Shown here one piece after another: positions 1-6,259 of a stretch of 12,786 nt of DNA. This stretch comes from Nitrososphaerota archaeon. Lineage in GTDB: Archaea > Thermoproteota > Nitrososphaeria > Nitrososphaerales > Nitrosopumilaceae. A program made the position numbers and the translations under genes. Every line of letters starts with the position of its first letter. Position 1 is the stretch's first letter. Under the pieces are notes generated by a model. The model saw only the letters and a list, made by a program, of their open reading frames with translations, was not told the origin of the DNA and ran no database searches. The stretch is taken from the NCBI GenBank assembly GCA_016126025.1, contig JAEFDA010000050.1:1-12786 (forward strand), read 5' to 3'.

Positions 1-45
1 TGGGGGTACTTGGATCTTTTGAGCCGGTTCTGGGTCGATCTTATA

Positions 46-60
46 GCTAATAACTAATCA
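46..60 (+). repeat. 15-bp direct repeat, copy 1
   Basis: GCTAATAACTAATCA matches GCTAATAACCAATCA at 614-628 in 14 of 15 positions. Both sit in AT-richer patches of otherwise GC-rich non-coding DNA. The flanking sequence does not match beyond the box. The function is unknown; it could be a promoter-type element or a chance match. Confidence 0.4.
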
Positions 61-501
61 GGTCTCGGGATGAGTTCGAGACTGGCGATGGCGAAAATAT
101 TGGCAAGCCGCCCGGCTACTACGTCAGGCTAAAGCCCGCCCAGCAGCGTAACTCTTGATGTCGTGTAGCCACAGCCTGTTGGCAACTGCGGGCCATGGGT
201 GCCCGACGCCGGTCGCATAAGGACGGCAGGCCTGCCCAACTCTCTTGGCCGGCCGCCGGCAACACCGTGGAACCTAAAAAAGTCCCCAGTCAGGTAAGTG
301 TCCCACCCGGTCCACTATTTTCAAGGGGTTCACACAGGTTCCACGCACATCCAAACTCGTAAAGATCCCGCGGGACGGCATGGCGAAGACCAAGCACCCG
401 CCCCGGCCAGCGACCCGCCGCCCTCAGCAACCCGGCGGCCACCCTGTTCCACTACCTACAGCAGGCGCAGTCCATGCAGAGTCCGCCGGCGCCCTCGCAG
501 T

Positions 502-519
502 GCGAAACGGCCGTTTCGC
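502..519. repeat. Perfect 18-bp palindrome
   Basis: GCGAAACGG is followed directly by its reverse complement CCGTTTCGC with no spacer. Nearby GCCGGCG (485-491) and CGCCGGC (517-523) add a second, outer dyad. A spacerless 18-bp palindrome suits a homodimeric DNA-binding protein better than an RNA hairpin. No promoter or gene start lies close enough to name a target. Confidence 0.5.
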
Positions 520-613
520 CGGCATCTCCGCATGTGGTCTTAAATTCCCCCCCCCGCCAACAGCCTTTGGTGTGTTTGCCCTGCCATGTGGTCGGTGAGG
601 CTTGTACTGCCAC

Positions 614-628
614 GCTAATAACCAATCA
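614..628 (+). repeat. 15-bp direct repeat, copy 2
   Basis: GCTAATAACCAATCA is the second copy of the box at 46-60, with one T to C difference. No gene starts at a fixed distance downstream of either copy. Confidence 0.4.
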
Positions 629-910
629 TATTGATCGGATTTGAGTGGCAGATCTAAGGCATTTTACGCTGGGACCGGACCCGCCGTCCGGAGATAACCG
701 ACGAGCCACCCATCTCGGACCACTACAATATCATGATGTACCAGCCGCGCCCCGCCCCTTGGTTTTGGAGGCGTACGGTAGTCCAGGCAGTTTCAAAATA
801 TGAAACGGTTACATGCGGCGCCCGCCATGCAAGCGCGGATAGCGACAACCCTAAATCTGTGAAAAAATATGCGGCGGTGTTGGCCGTGTGCCGATGTTTT
901 CGGACCCAGG

Positions 911-2056
911 CTAGTGGCCGTGTCCGGAGCTGTGGTCGCTTTCGGTCGCGTGCACCGTAATTGTCGCCTCCACGGGTTCGTTATTCCAATGGTACGGGGC
1001 GTGGTTGTTGGAGAACAGCCCTACGGTGATGGTGTGCATGCCCGGTTCCAAGGACGGAAGTTGTAGCCAATTCCCATAGAGGCGGTTGTGCGGTTCCCCG
1101 TCTATACTCACCATAACATATCCTTCACCATCTATATGGTCGCCGTTGACGTTCTCTCCAGATATGACAAAGTCGGTCACGGTCACCTCCAGGTTGTAGC
1201 CGCTCTTGGCATCAACGTGGGCAGTTGCCTCAATGGACATCGAGGCCGTTCCGGCCACCGGGGAGGGCACGGGGTTGTCGGCATTATCGCGCTCGGGCAC
1301 CACCACCATTGCCACAGCTTCCACGGGGAAGCCGTTAGCATACATGTCGTCGTGCGTGTTTGCGTTGAGGGTCACCCTGATGTGGTGGCTGCCCGGCTCC
1401 AGTTCCGGTATGTGGTAGTACGAACCATACACGCGGTCCTTTACGCCATCCACGTATATGTGAGCGTGTCCTTCGTCGGGCACGTGTTCTTCGTTTACGT
1501 TCTCCGGAGTCCATGTCCAGCCCTCGGTCGTTATGTGTACGTTGACGCCGCCCTTGGCCTCCACCACGGCATCTATACCGATGGCCAGCGGTCCTTCGGC
1601 ATCCATCGTGGCGTGTGAGTGGCCGCCCGCCTCCATGCTGTCACCTGTGTGTTCGTGCGTGTGCTCCTCGTCGGATACAACCGTGATTGCGCCCGCTATC
1701 CACGGATGATCCACAAGGTGGAAGCTAAACTCGCCCGCCCCATGGAACATACGGGAGTACGTCTGTCCGGGTTCCAGCACCAGCGGCCCAAAGTCTTCTC
1801 CGGCTTGGTCGGAGCCCACATCCCCGCTTGTGAGGGTGAGGGGTCCGCTTCCATCGTTGGACCAGATTACCTCGCCGCCAACATCCAGCGTGGCCGCGGA
1901 CAAGCTGATGCAGGCATCTGCGCCGGCGCACTCGGCCTCGGTGCTAGGCGTTAAGCTTATGATTATCTGTACATGATCCGAGTATGACGGTACGGCTGCG
2001 ACTGCCAGCAGTCCTGCCAGCACGGCAGCCAATGTTATCGCATTCTTCGTATTCAT
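911..2056 (-). CDS. Secreted cupredoxin-like protein with duplicated His-rich domain
   Basis: 381 residues. Residues 1-26 are a signal peptide (basic start, hydrophobic Ala/Leu/Val core, cleavage probably near SYS-D). Residues 29-127 match the plastocyanin-type domain common in ammonia-oxidising archaea: DVGGEVIWSND, LEPGQTYSRMF and a C-terminal DHPWIAG. Aligned to that family from memory, the first His ligand is Leu73, the Cys ligand is Leu114 and the Met ligand is Ile120; only His117 remains, so a type-1 copper site is not expected. Residues ~157-253 and ~272-370 are two copies of one domain, sharing ENVN, an H/D-rich turn, a VDG/IDG turn, R(V/L)YG, LEPG.H and PVEA. Copy 1 has many His (191, 197, 199, 215, 224, 225, 235). 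The C-terminus ends SGHGH and there is no membrane anchor, so a secreted or surface-associated role in metal binding is possible (inference). The ATG lies 26 bp from a TATA box. Confidence 0.85.
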   Translation of the reverse strand: MNTKNAITLAAVLAGLLAVAAVPSYSDHVQIIISLTPSTEAECAGADACISLSAATLDVGGEVIWSNDGSGPLTLTSGDVGSDQAGEDFGPLVLEPGQTYSRMFHGAGEFSFHLVDHPWIAGAITVVSDEEHTHEHTGDSMEAGGHSHATMDAEGPLAIGIDAVVEAKGGVNVHITTEGWTWTPENVNEEHVPDEGHAHIYVDGVKDRVYGSYYHIPELEPGSHHIRVTLNANTHDDMYANGFPVEAVAMVVVPERDNADNPVPSPVAGTASMSIEATAHVDAKSGYNLEVTVTDFVISGENVNGDHIDGEGYVMVSIDGEPHNRLYGNWLQLPSLEPGMHTITVGLFSNNHAPYHWNNEPVEATITVHATESDHSSGHGH

Positions 2057-2078
2057 TGGTATTAATGCTACTCAATTC

Positions 2079-2086
2079 CTTATATC
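2079..2086 (-). promoter_or_regulatory. TATA box for the cupredoxin-like gene
   Basis: On the minus strand this reads GATATAAG, centred about 26 bp before the ATG at 2056. That spacing places transcription start at or next to the A of the ATG, so the mRNA is probably leaderless. No Shine-Dalgarno sequence is present. Confidence 0.65.
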
Positions 2087-2088
2087 AA

Positions 2089-2137
2089 ATTTGGTACAAA
2101 TACCAAATATGGTACAAATATCAAAAAGTGGTACAAA
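2089..2137 (-). promoter_or_regulatory. Triple TGGTACAAA operator array
   Basis: Three perfect copies of TGGTACAAA (plus strand) begin at 2092, 2110 and 2129, spaced 18 and 19 bp. The first also forms a perfect inverted repeat, ATTTGGTA-CAAA-TACCAAAT (2089-2108). The array lies directly upstream of the TATA box of the cupredoxin-like gene, where archaeal activators or BRE-competing repressors bind. Near two-turn spacing puts all boxes roughly on one DNA face, as expected for cooperative binding. The regulator is unknown. Confidence 0.7.
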
Positions 2138-2515
2138 CGGCGAATTAATCCGGACAGGGCGCTAAATCCCCTGCAAAATTTTTCCGTCGCACGCAAAGCC
2201 GCGCGCCCGCCACCCGGAACGCGCCCCCATCACATGGGAATGCCGTCGTATGCGCGTCCATGAGAATTCCGTCCAGTTTTTTGAATATATCGGGTGTCCA
2301 CGACTGCGCAAAAACACACCATTCACCGCAACAGAGCCGGCCTCGCCATGCGTTTTTTAGACAGCACCGGCGATATAAGAATGGAAAATATACCAGTGCG
2401 ACAGCAAGAATAGAGGCGCAGGCTGATCTCATCGAAGAGCAGATGACATGGTGGCGACAACTGTCAGGAATGCCGTGTAGATCATTGGTGGTTGCGGCAA
2501 GTATAGCCGGCAGCA

Positions 2516-2704
2516 GTTCTGTTACAAACGCAATTGATGCCGCAAACTGCAAGCATCATACGTCATCCCAGGGTATGACCGGCCGTACGGACGGCCCGGC
2601 TCGGTCGATGCTTGACGGTTCACGTGGTTTACGGGGTCCGCCAGCCACAGTCACGGCCGCACAGAGGGAACACTCCGCGTCCGGGCGCGCCATAACATGG
2701 GCGC
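2516..2704 (-). mobile_element. Inverted decayed copy of the tnpB right-end/omegaRNA module
   Basis: Read on the minus strand this matches 8786-8946 at the tnpB 3' end. Identical blocks in the same order are GCGCCCATGTTA (2693-2704), CGTCAAGCATCGAC (2604-2617), CCGTCCGT (2587-2594), CGGTCAT (2575-2581), ATGACGT (2560-2566), ATGCTTGC (2549-2556), GCGGCATCAA (2534-2543) and AACAGAAC (2516-2523), with small indels between. Weaker similarity may extend to about 2488 and 2741. No TnpB RuvC or zinc-finger coding sequence accompanies it, and one indel breaks the frame of the TnpB tail. The hairpin at 2522-2552 keeps its CATCAA loop and 11 pairs on the minus strand, using G-U pairs where the plus strand would have A-C mismatches. 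It is therefore either a remnant or a stand-alone right-end RNA unit. Confidence 0.75.
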
Positions 2705-2791
2705 TTCCGGCAGTGGGCCGTCGAGAAACGGGGTATGGAATACGGTTGGGGGTGAAACGCTATACTCCGACTTTGACGCGTGAACCACACA

Positions 2792-2800
2792 ATTTAAATC
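2792..2800 (+). promoter_or_regulatory. TATA box for the membrane protein/regulator pair
   Basis: ATTTAAATC is centred about 26 bp before the ATG at 2822, supporting that start and a leaderless mRNA covering both overlapping genes. Confidence 0.6.
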
Positions 2801-2821
2801 GGCTGACATGGCATTATACAC

Positions 2822-3208
2822 ATGTTGGGAGAGATACTGGAGCGCAAGCCGGCACTTTTCTCAGTGACCGCATGCACCGTGATAGCCATACTCGCCGTCC
2901 CGGTGATAATACCACACATGCTGCACGGCTACCACATGGCGCACATTACGCTCCACATAGCCGGCCTGACGCTGGCCATCTTCATCACCACCTTGGCCGC
3001 ATCCTCCCACCGCCGCACAAAAAGCCGGAGAATGCTGATAAGCTTCCTGGCGTTCGGCTGCTTTGCAGCTTCCGAGGTGGTGCTGCTGACCGATACCGCG
3101 TGGCCGTTCCTGACCAGTATAGGCCTCCTGCCCCTGCAGGAGCTGGGCCACCTGCTGGTCTTTTCCGCGCTGGGACTGCTGGCGCTGGCGGTGTTTCGCA
3201 ATGACTGA
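2822..3208 (+). CDS. Small four-helix His-rich membrane protein
   Basis: 128 residues with four likely membrane helices (about 12-33, 40-62, 71-91 and 103-125) and a short basic loop after the second (HRRTKSRR). Histidines cluster at 32, 35, 38, 41 and 45, spaced three to four residues apart across the end of helix 1 and the start of helix 2; His110 lies in helix 4. Such spacing could hold a metal ion or haem, but no family motif confirms this. The stop overlaps the start of the next gene by 8 bp, so the two are translationally coupled, suggesting that the membrane protein senses or is controlled together with the regulator (inference). I do not recognise a named family. Confidence 0.75.
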   Translation: MLGEILERKPALFSVTACTVIAILAVPVIIPHMLHGYHMAHITLHIAGLTLAIFITTLAASSHRRTKSRRMLISFLAFGCFAASEVVLLTDTAWPFLTSIGLLPLQELGHLLVFSALGLLALAVFRND

Positions 3209-3701
3209 GAGGCAGACCCGCCTAATGCGGGTAATCGGGGACAGCCCGGGAATACGCTTCCGGGAGATAATGCGCCGGACGGATATGAAGAACGGCGTGC
3301 TCAGCCACCACCTCCGGGCCTTGGAGAGGGCCGGCAGGATCCGGGTTGTTCGCAGCACCCGGCAGACGTCTTACTCCACCCTCGACATAAGCGAGGGCCA
3401 GCTGAGGGTGGCGGGCGCCCTGCAAAAGTCCACCCCCCGCGCCATACTGCTGGCGCTGGCCGCCGAGGACGGCCGCCGGTTCTCCGAGATGGTCGACTGC
3501 TGCGGAAAGTCGCCGTCGACCGTATCACTCTACCTGAAGGGGCTGATCAGAGATGGGCTGGTCGCCGTAAAAAAGTCGGGTTTTGTGAAAAGATACTATA
3601 TCACCTGCCGCGGCGAGGTGGACAGGCTCGTTGAGTCGTACGTACCGCGTCCCTCCGACAGGCCCATATCCGGATTCGAGGACATCATAAACTCCCTGTA
3701 G
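3201..3701 (+). CDS. Transcriptional regulator with two winged-helix domains
   Basis: 166 residues, probably cytoplasmic. Residues ~4-58 form a first winged helix-turn-helix: FREIMRRTDMKNGVLSHHLRALERAGRIR is an ArsR/MarR-like helix 2, recognition helix and wing. Residues ~78-137 form a second: FSEMVDCCGKSPSTVSLYLKGLIRDGLV, then the wing KKSGFVKRYYIT. A short tail follows. Tandem winged helices in one small protein are seen in several archaeal regulator families; the target is unknown. Cys100, Cys101 and Cys136 are the only cysteines and might sense redox or metal (speculative). The gene overlaps the membrane protein gene by 8 bp and ends 61 bp before ilvA. The three TGGTACAAA boxes 1.1 kb away are a plausible but untested target. 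Confidence 0.82.
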   Translation: MTERQTRLMRVIGDSPGIRFREIMRRTDMKNGVLSHHLRALERAGRIRVVRSTRQTSYSTLDISEGQLRVAGALQKSTPRAILLALAAEDGRRFSEMVDCCGKSPSTVSLYLKGLIRDGLVAVKKSGFVKRYYITCRGEVDRLVESYVPRPSDRPISGFEDIINSL

Positions 3702-3732
3702 CACCACACATATCCCATTCCACCCCGGCGCG

Positions 3733-3740
3733 GTACATAC
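3733..3740 (+). promoter_or_regulatory. TATA-like box for ilvA
   Basis: GTACATAC is centred about 26 bp before the ATG at 3763. It is weaker than the other TATA boxes in the window but has the same spacing, so ilvA can be transcribed on its own as a leaderless mRNA. Confidence 0.45.
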
Positions 3741-3762
3741 AGGTCATGAATCAAATAGTAGC

Positions 3763-4989
3763 ATGCTCCATTACCACACCGTGAAACCCACATACGAGGA
3801 CGTGGTCCGGGCATCGGAGATGCGCGGCGAGGAGATACGCGTCACGCCCCTGATATACTCTGCCACGTTCAGCGAGATGAGCGGCTCGCGCGTCCACCTC
3901 AAGGCGGAGTTCCGCCAAAAGACCGGATCCTTCAAGATACGGGGCGCCCACTACAAGATCCAACGGCTCTCCGCCGAGGAGAGGAGGCGCGGTGTGGTGG
4001 CCGCCTCGGCCGGCAACCACGCGCAGGGGGTCGCCTACGCGTCCCAGCGGGCAGGCATACCCTGCACCATAGTAATGCCCAAGAGCGCCTCGCCGGCAAA
4101 GATAGCCGCCACCCGCGGGTACGGAGCCAAAGTGCTGCTGAGCGGATCAGACTACGAGGAGGCCAGCAGGAGGGCCGGCGAGATCGCAGACCAGACGGGG
4201 GCCGCCATGATACACGCCTTCGACGACCCCGACATTATAGCCGGCCAGGGCGTCATAGGGCTGGAGGTGGTCGAAGAGATGCCCGACGTCGAGGAGATAT
4301 ACGTCCCCATAGGGGGCGGCGGGCTGGCGGCGGGGATACTCTTGGCCGTCAAGGGGAAGAATCCCAACATCAGGGTTATTGGGGTCCAGACGACCGCATT
4401 CCCGTCCATGAGGGAGTCGTGGGAGGCCGGACTCGTGAGGAAGGCCGGGGACGGGGACACCATAGCCGACGGCATCGCGGTGAGGGTGCCCGGAAGCGTC
4501 ACCTTCTCCATAATACGGGACATGATAGACGACATTGTGCTGGTGGACGACACCGAGATCATAAAGACCATGTTCCTCCTCATGGAACGCACCAAGTTCG
4601 TGGTGGAGCCGGCGGGGGCCGCCGCCTTGGCGTACGTGGTATCGAGGAGCCCGGCCCCCGGAAAGAAGGTGGCGTGCATAATGGGGGGCGGCAACGTAGA
4701 CATGTACCTGCTCGGCCAGATAGTGGACCGGGGACTGGCCGCCATGGGGAGACTGCTCAAGGTCTCCATGATACTCCCAGACCGGCCCGGCGTCTTCAAG
4801 GAGATAATGGACGAGATAGCGGCGGCCAACGCCAACCTGGTGGAGATGATCCACGACCGGCTCAGCTCCAGCATAAACGCCGGCTCGGTCTCCGTAACCG
4901 TAAGCCTGGAGACCCAGGGCCGGGCCAGCACCGAGGCGCTCATCAGGGCGCTGAGGGAGAAGGACATACAGTTCCACATCCTGACGTGA
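3763..4989 (+). CDS. ilvA: Threonine ammonia-lyase (PLP enzyme with ACT domain)
   Basis: 408 residues, the usual size of the single-ACT form. It deaminates L-threonine to 2-oxobutanoate and ammonia, the entry to isoleucine synthesis; serine is a common second substrate. The fold-type II PLP core spans about 10-320. Lys58 in TGSFKIRGA is the Schiff-base lysine, SAGNHAQG (82-89) binds the substrate carboxylate and GGGG (184-187) binds the PLP phosphate. Residues ~328-408 are an ACT domain (LLKVSMILPDRPGVFKEI), which in this family mediates feedback by amino acids such as isoleucine. The ATG is chosen from its TATA spacing; GTG at 3781 is a shorter alternative. The amidotransferase gene follows after 37 bp and may be co-transcribed. 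Biosynthetic versus catabolic use cannot be decided from sequence. Confidence 0.95.
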   Translation: MLHYHTVKPTYEDVVRASEMRGEEIRVTPLIYSATFSEMSGSRVHLKAEFRQKTGSFKIRGAHYKIQRLSAEERRRGVVAASAGNHAQGVAYASQRAGIPCTIVMPKSASPAKIAATRGYGAKVLLSGSDYEEASRRAGEIADQTGAAMIHAFDDPDIIAGQGVIGLEVVEEMPDVEEIYVPIGGGGLAAGILLAVKGKNPNIRVIGVQTTAFPSMRESWEAGLVRKAGDGDTIADGIAVRVPGSVTFSIIRDMIDDIVLVDDTEIIKTMFLLMERTKFVVEPAGAAALAYVVSRSPAPGKKVACIMGGGNVDMYLLGQIVDRGLAAMGRLLKVSMILPDRPGVFKEIMDEIAAANANLVEMIHDRLSSSINAGSVSVTVSLETQGRASTEALIRALREKDIQFHILT

Positions 4990-5026
4990 TAAAGACACAT
5001 TTGGGCGTGCATCTCATATCGGGCGC

Positions 5027-5686
5027 ATGTTCATCCAGAACAGCCCGCTGGAGGGCCCCGGCGCTCTGGGCGGGCTCTTCAGGCGGGACGGCCTGGATCA
5101 CACCATAGTACCGGCGGACGCCGAGATACCCCGGCGCGCGGAGGGCCCGGTGGTGATACTGGGCGGGCCGCAGGACGCCAACGACGACTCGGCGCGCCTC
5201 AGGGACCAGGAGAGGCTCATACGGTGGTGCCACTCCCGGAGCGTCCCCGTCCTGGGCATATGCCTGGGATCCCAGCTCGCCGCCAAGGCCCTGGGCGGCA
5301 GCGTGCACCGCGGACCCCGACCCGAGGTGGGATTCTACGACGACGTAACGCCTGACGCGTCGCATCCGCTCTTTGACGGCGCCCCTGACCCCTACACTGT
5401 ATTCCAATGGCACCAGGACACCTTCCGGCTGCCGCCGGGGGCCCGGCGGCTTGCCAGCTCGCCCATATACGAGAACCAGGCATTCGTACATGGTAGCGTA
5501 GTGGGTCTCCAGTTCCACTTGGAGATCGACGCCCCCACGGCCCGCGCATGGCTGGACTACCTGGCGAGGCACCCGCTCGCCGGAATGGACACCCGCTCCA
5601 TCCGTGGGTCGCTCCACGAGCTGGGGCCGGTGAGCGCCAACCTGGATGCGTTCTATGTCAGGTACAAGCGGATCTTCGGGCTGTAG
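5027..5686 (+). CDS. Class I glutamine amidotransferase (GMP synthase-like)
   Basis: 219 residues, one GATase domain. The nucleophile Cys79 sits in GICLGSQ and the other triad members are His164 and Glu166 in LQFHLE. ILGGPQ (44-49) is the oxyanion-loop strand, and the WHQDTF segment (128-133) is typical of stand-alone GMP synthase-like amidotransferases. The synthetase half is absent, so the ammonia acceptor is unknown; family members act as free glutaminases or hydrolyse gamma-glutamyl compounds. The N-terminus is short, beginning MFIQNSPLEGPG at the first strand, and no in-frame start lies upstream before a stop at 4982. No clear TATA box lies at the usual distance, so read-through from ilvA is likely. 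Confidence 0.88.
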   Translation: MFIQNSPLEGPGALGGLFRRDGLDHTIVPADAEIPRRAEGPVVILGGPQDANDDSARLRDQERLIRWCHSRSVPVLGICLGSQLAAKALGGSVHRGPRPEVGFYDDVTPDASHPLFDGAPDPYTVFQWHQDTFRLPPGARRLASSPIYENQAFVHGSVVGLQFHLEIDAPTARAWLDYLARHPLAGMDTRSIRGSLHELGPVSANLDAFYVRYKRIFGL

Positions 5687-5718
5687 AAATACGGGATCTG
5701 CAAGATCCCCCTTCTCAG

Positions 5719-5727
5719 ATTAAAATA
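5719..5727 (+). promoter_or_regulatory. TATA box for the Lrp-like gene
   Basis: ATTAAAATA is centred about 26 bp before the ATG at 5749. It fixes that start, although the same frame stays open upstream to 5548, and predicts a leaderless two-gene transcript (5749-6259). Confidence 0.65.
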
Positions 5728-5748
5728 GTTATACCGCGTATAACCGTC

Positions 5749-5994
5749 ATGGAACCGGAGCCTACATACATACTCATACAGTGCGACATGGGCAGCGAGT
5801 CCGATATAGTGTCGGCCATATCAGACATGCCCCAGGTGGTCGAGGTGCGGGGCACCTACGGCACCTTTGACATATTCTGCAAGGTTGTGGCCGGACAGAA
5901 AGAGACCGAGTCCATATTGGGACGCATACGCCGCATACCCCACGTCCGCTCCACCAACACTCTCAGGCCCATACTCTCCCAAGGGGGGCGGTAA
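5749..5994 (+). CDS. Stand-alone Lrp/AsnC effector (RAM) domain protein
   Basis: 81 residues comprising only the beta-alpha-beta-beta-alpha-beta ligand-binding domain of Lrp/AsnC regulators: TYILIQCDMGSE, then VVEVRGTYGTFDIFCKVVA and a closing RSTNTLRPIL strand. The GTYGTFDI turn matches the family G-x-(Y/F)-D segment. There is no helix-turn-helix, so it cannot bind DNA like Lrp. In the family these domains dimerise and form octameric rings that bind amino acids between subunits. It may bind an amino acid itself or join full-length Lrp proteins (inference). The stop is separated from the next start by a single base. Its place near ilvA fits amino-acid sensing, but that is only context. Confidence 0.85.
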   Translation: MEPEPTYILIQCDMGSESDIVSAISDMPQVVEVRGTYGTFDIFCKVVAGQKETESILGRIRRIPHVRSTNTLRPILSQGGR

Positions 5995-5995
5995 C

Positions 5996-6259
5996 ATGAT
6001 AGAGAGGGGTTTCAACGCCGAGAAGCTCTACAATGATGTAGTGCACTACTACATAGACAAGAAGGGCCAGACGCCGGATCAGGCCAACCGCATAGCCCGG
6101 ATCGTGGTGACTCGGGAGACCAAGAGGAGGACGTGCCACGCGTGCGGCCACATGAACCACGACCACATCATGAACACCAAGACGTGCCTGTACGGGAACT
6201 GCCAATGCACCCGCTTCGTCACCCAGCCGGGCCTACAGGTCCAAGAGGCCGGGCGCTGA
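5996..6259 (+). CDS. Small Cys/His-rich putative zinc protein
   Basis: 87 residues. The N-terminal half is helical and charged (to about residue 42). The C-terminal half holds CHACGHMNHDH (47-57) followed by C64, C69 and C71 in a CLYGNCQC segment. CxxC plus a later Cys pair is a zinc-ribbon-like pattern with extra His residues, so one or two zinc sites are plausible. The ATG follows the Lrp-like stop by one base, indicating one mRNA. I do not recognise a named family. Such small zinc proteins often contact nucleic acid or protein partners, but nothing here proves a role. The last 41 bp overlap the opposite-strand nuclease gene. Confidence 0.8.
   Translation: MIERGFNAEKLYNDVVHYYIDKKGQTPDQANRIARIVVTRETKRRTCHACGHMNHDHIMNTKTCLYGNCQCTRFVTQPGLQVQEAGR

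Larger units (their letters stand above)
1..910. other. Intergenic region without a convincing gene; several dyads
   Basis: No open frame here looks like protein: the possible frames are Pro/Arg/Ser-rich translations of GC-rich DNA. The sequence does hold small structures. GTCTCG/CGAGAC form a 6-bp stem (62-67 with 77-82). CGGGC/GCCCG pair at 189-193 and 201-205. GGCAGGCCTGCC is a 12-bp palindrome at 225-236. GCGAAACGGCCGTTTCGC is an 18-bp palindrome at 502-519. CCGGAC/GTCCGG pair at 675-680 and 686-691. GTTTCA/TGAAAC pair at 790-795 and 801-806. The first ~280 bases are rich in short stems and could be part of a structured RNA entering from the left edge, but I could not assign a family. There is no tRNA-like or recognisable rRNA sequence. 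Confidence 0.5.
2138..2821. other. Intergenic region between divergent promoters
   Basis: This 684-bp gap separates the cupredoxin-like gene (minus) from the membrane protein gene (plus). Its right half is an inverted, decayed copy of the tnpB right end (separate entry). The left half (2138-2487) has lower GC than its surroundings. It contains one protein-like stretch in the plus frame (about 2396-2510, IEAQADLIEEQMTWW followed by a hydrophobic run), but no start, promoter or family that I can support. It may be the relic of a gene. Confidence 0.5.

Noticed and set aside
123..147. SRP RNA helix 8-like core (GTCAGG followed by AGCAGC)
   Set aside because: The near-universal GGAA tetraloop is missing, the spacing is 13 instead of 10 bases, and I found no long complementary arms as expected for SRP helix 5.
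298..598. Overlapping plus-strand open frames of 72-81 codons
   Set aside because: The translations are Pro/Arg/Ser-rich, no TATA box lies at the usual distance and there is no protein-like pattern; they are typical of GC-rich non-coding DNA.
2145..2552. 135-codon minus-strand frame
   Set aside because: It starts with TTG inside the tnpB relic, is Cys-rich without a motif, and resembles no family I know.
2741..2780. Possible tnpB left end joined to the relic (AGTA, TTCACC and CGTAT shared with 7483-7504)
   Set aside because: The matches are only 4-6 bases with irregular gaps, too weak to claim that the relic is a complete two-ended element.
2260..3204. 314-codon plus-strand frame
   Set aside because: It runs through the tnpB relic and then out of frame over the well-supported membrane protein gene. 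A protein-like part near 2396-2510 may be a gene relic but cannot be assigned.
4147..5012. Long minus-strand frames opposite ilvA
   Set aside because: They are antisense shadows of a clear enzyme gene with high third-position GC; their translations are His/Gly/Pro- or Ser-rich.
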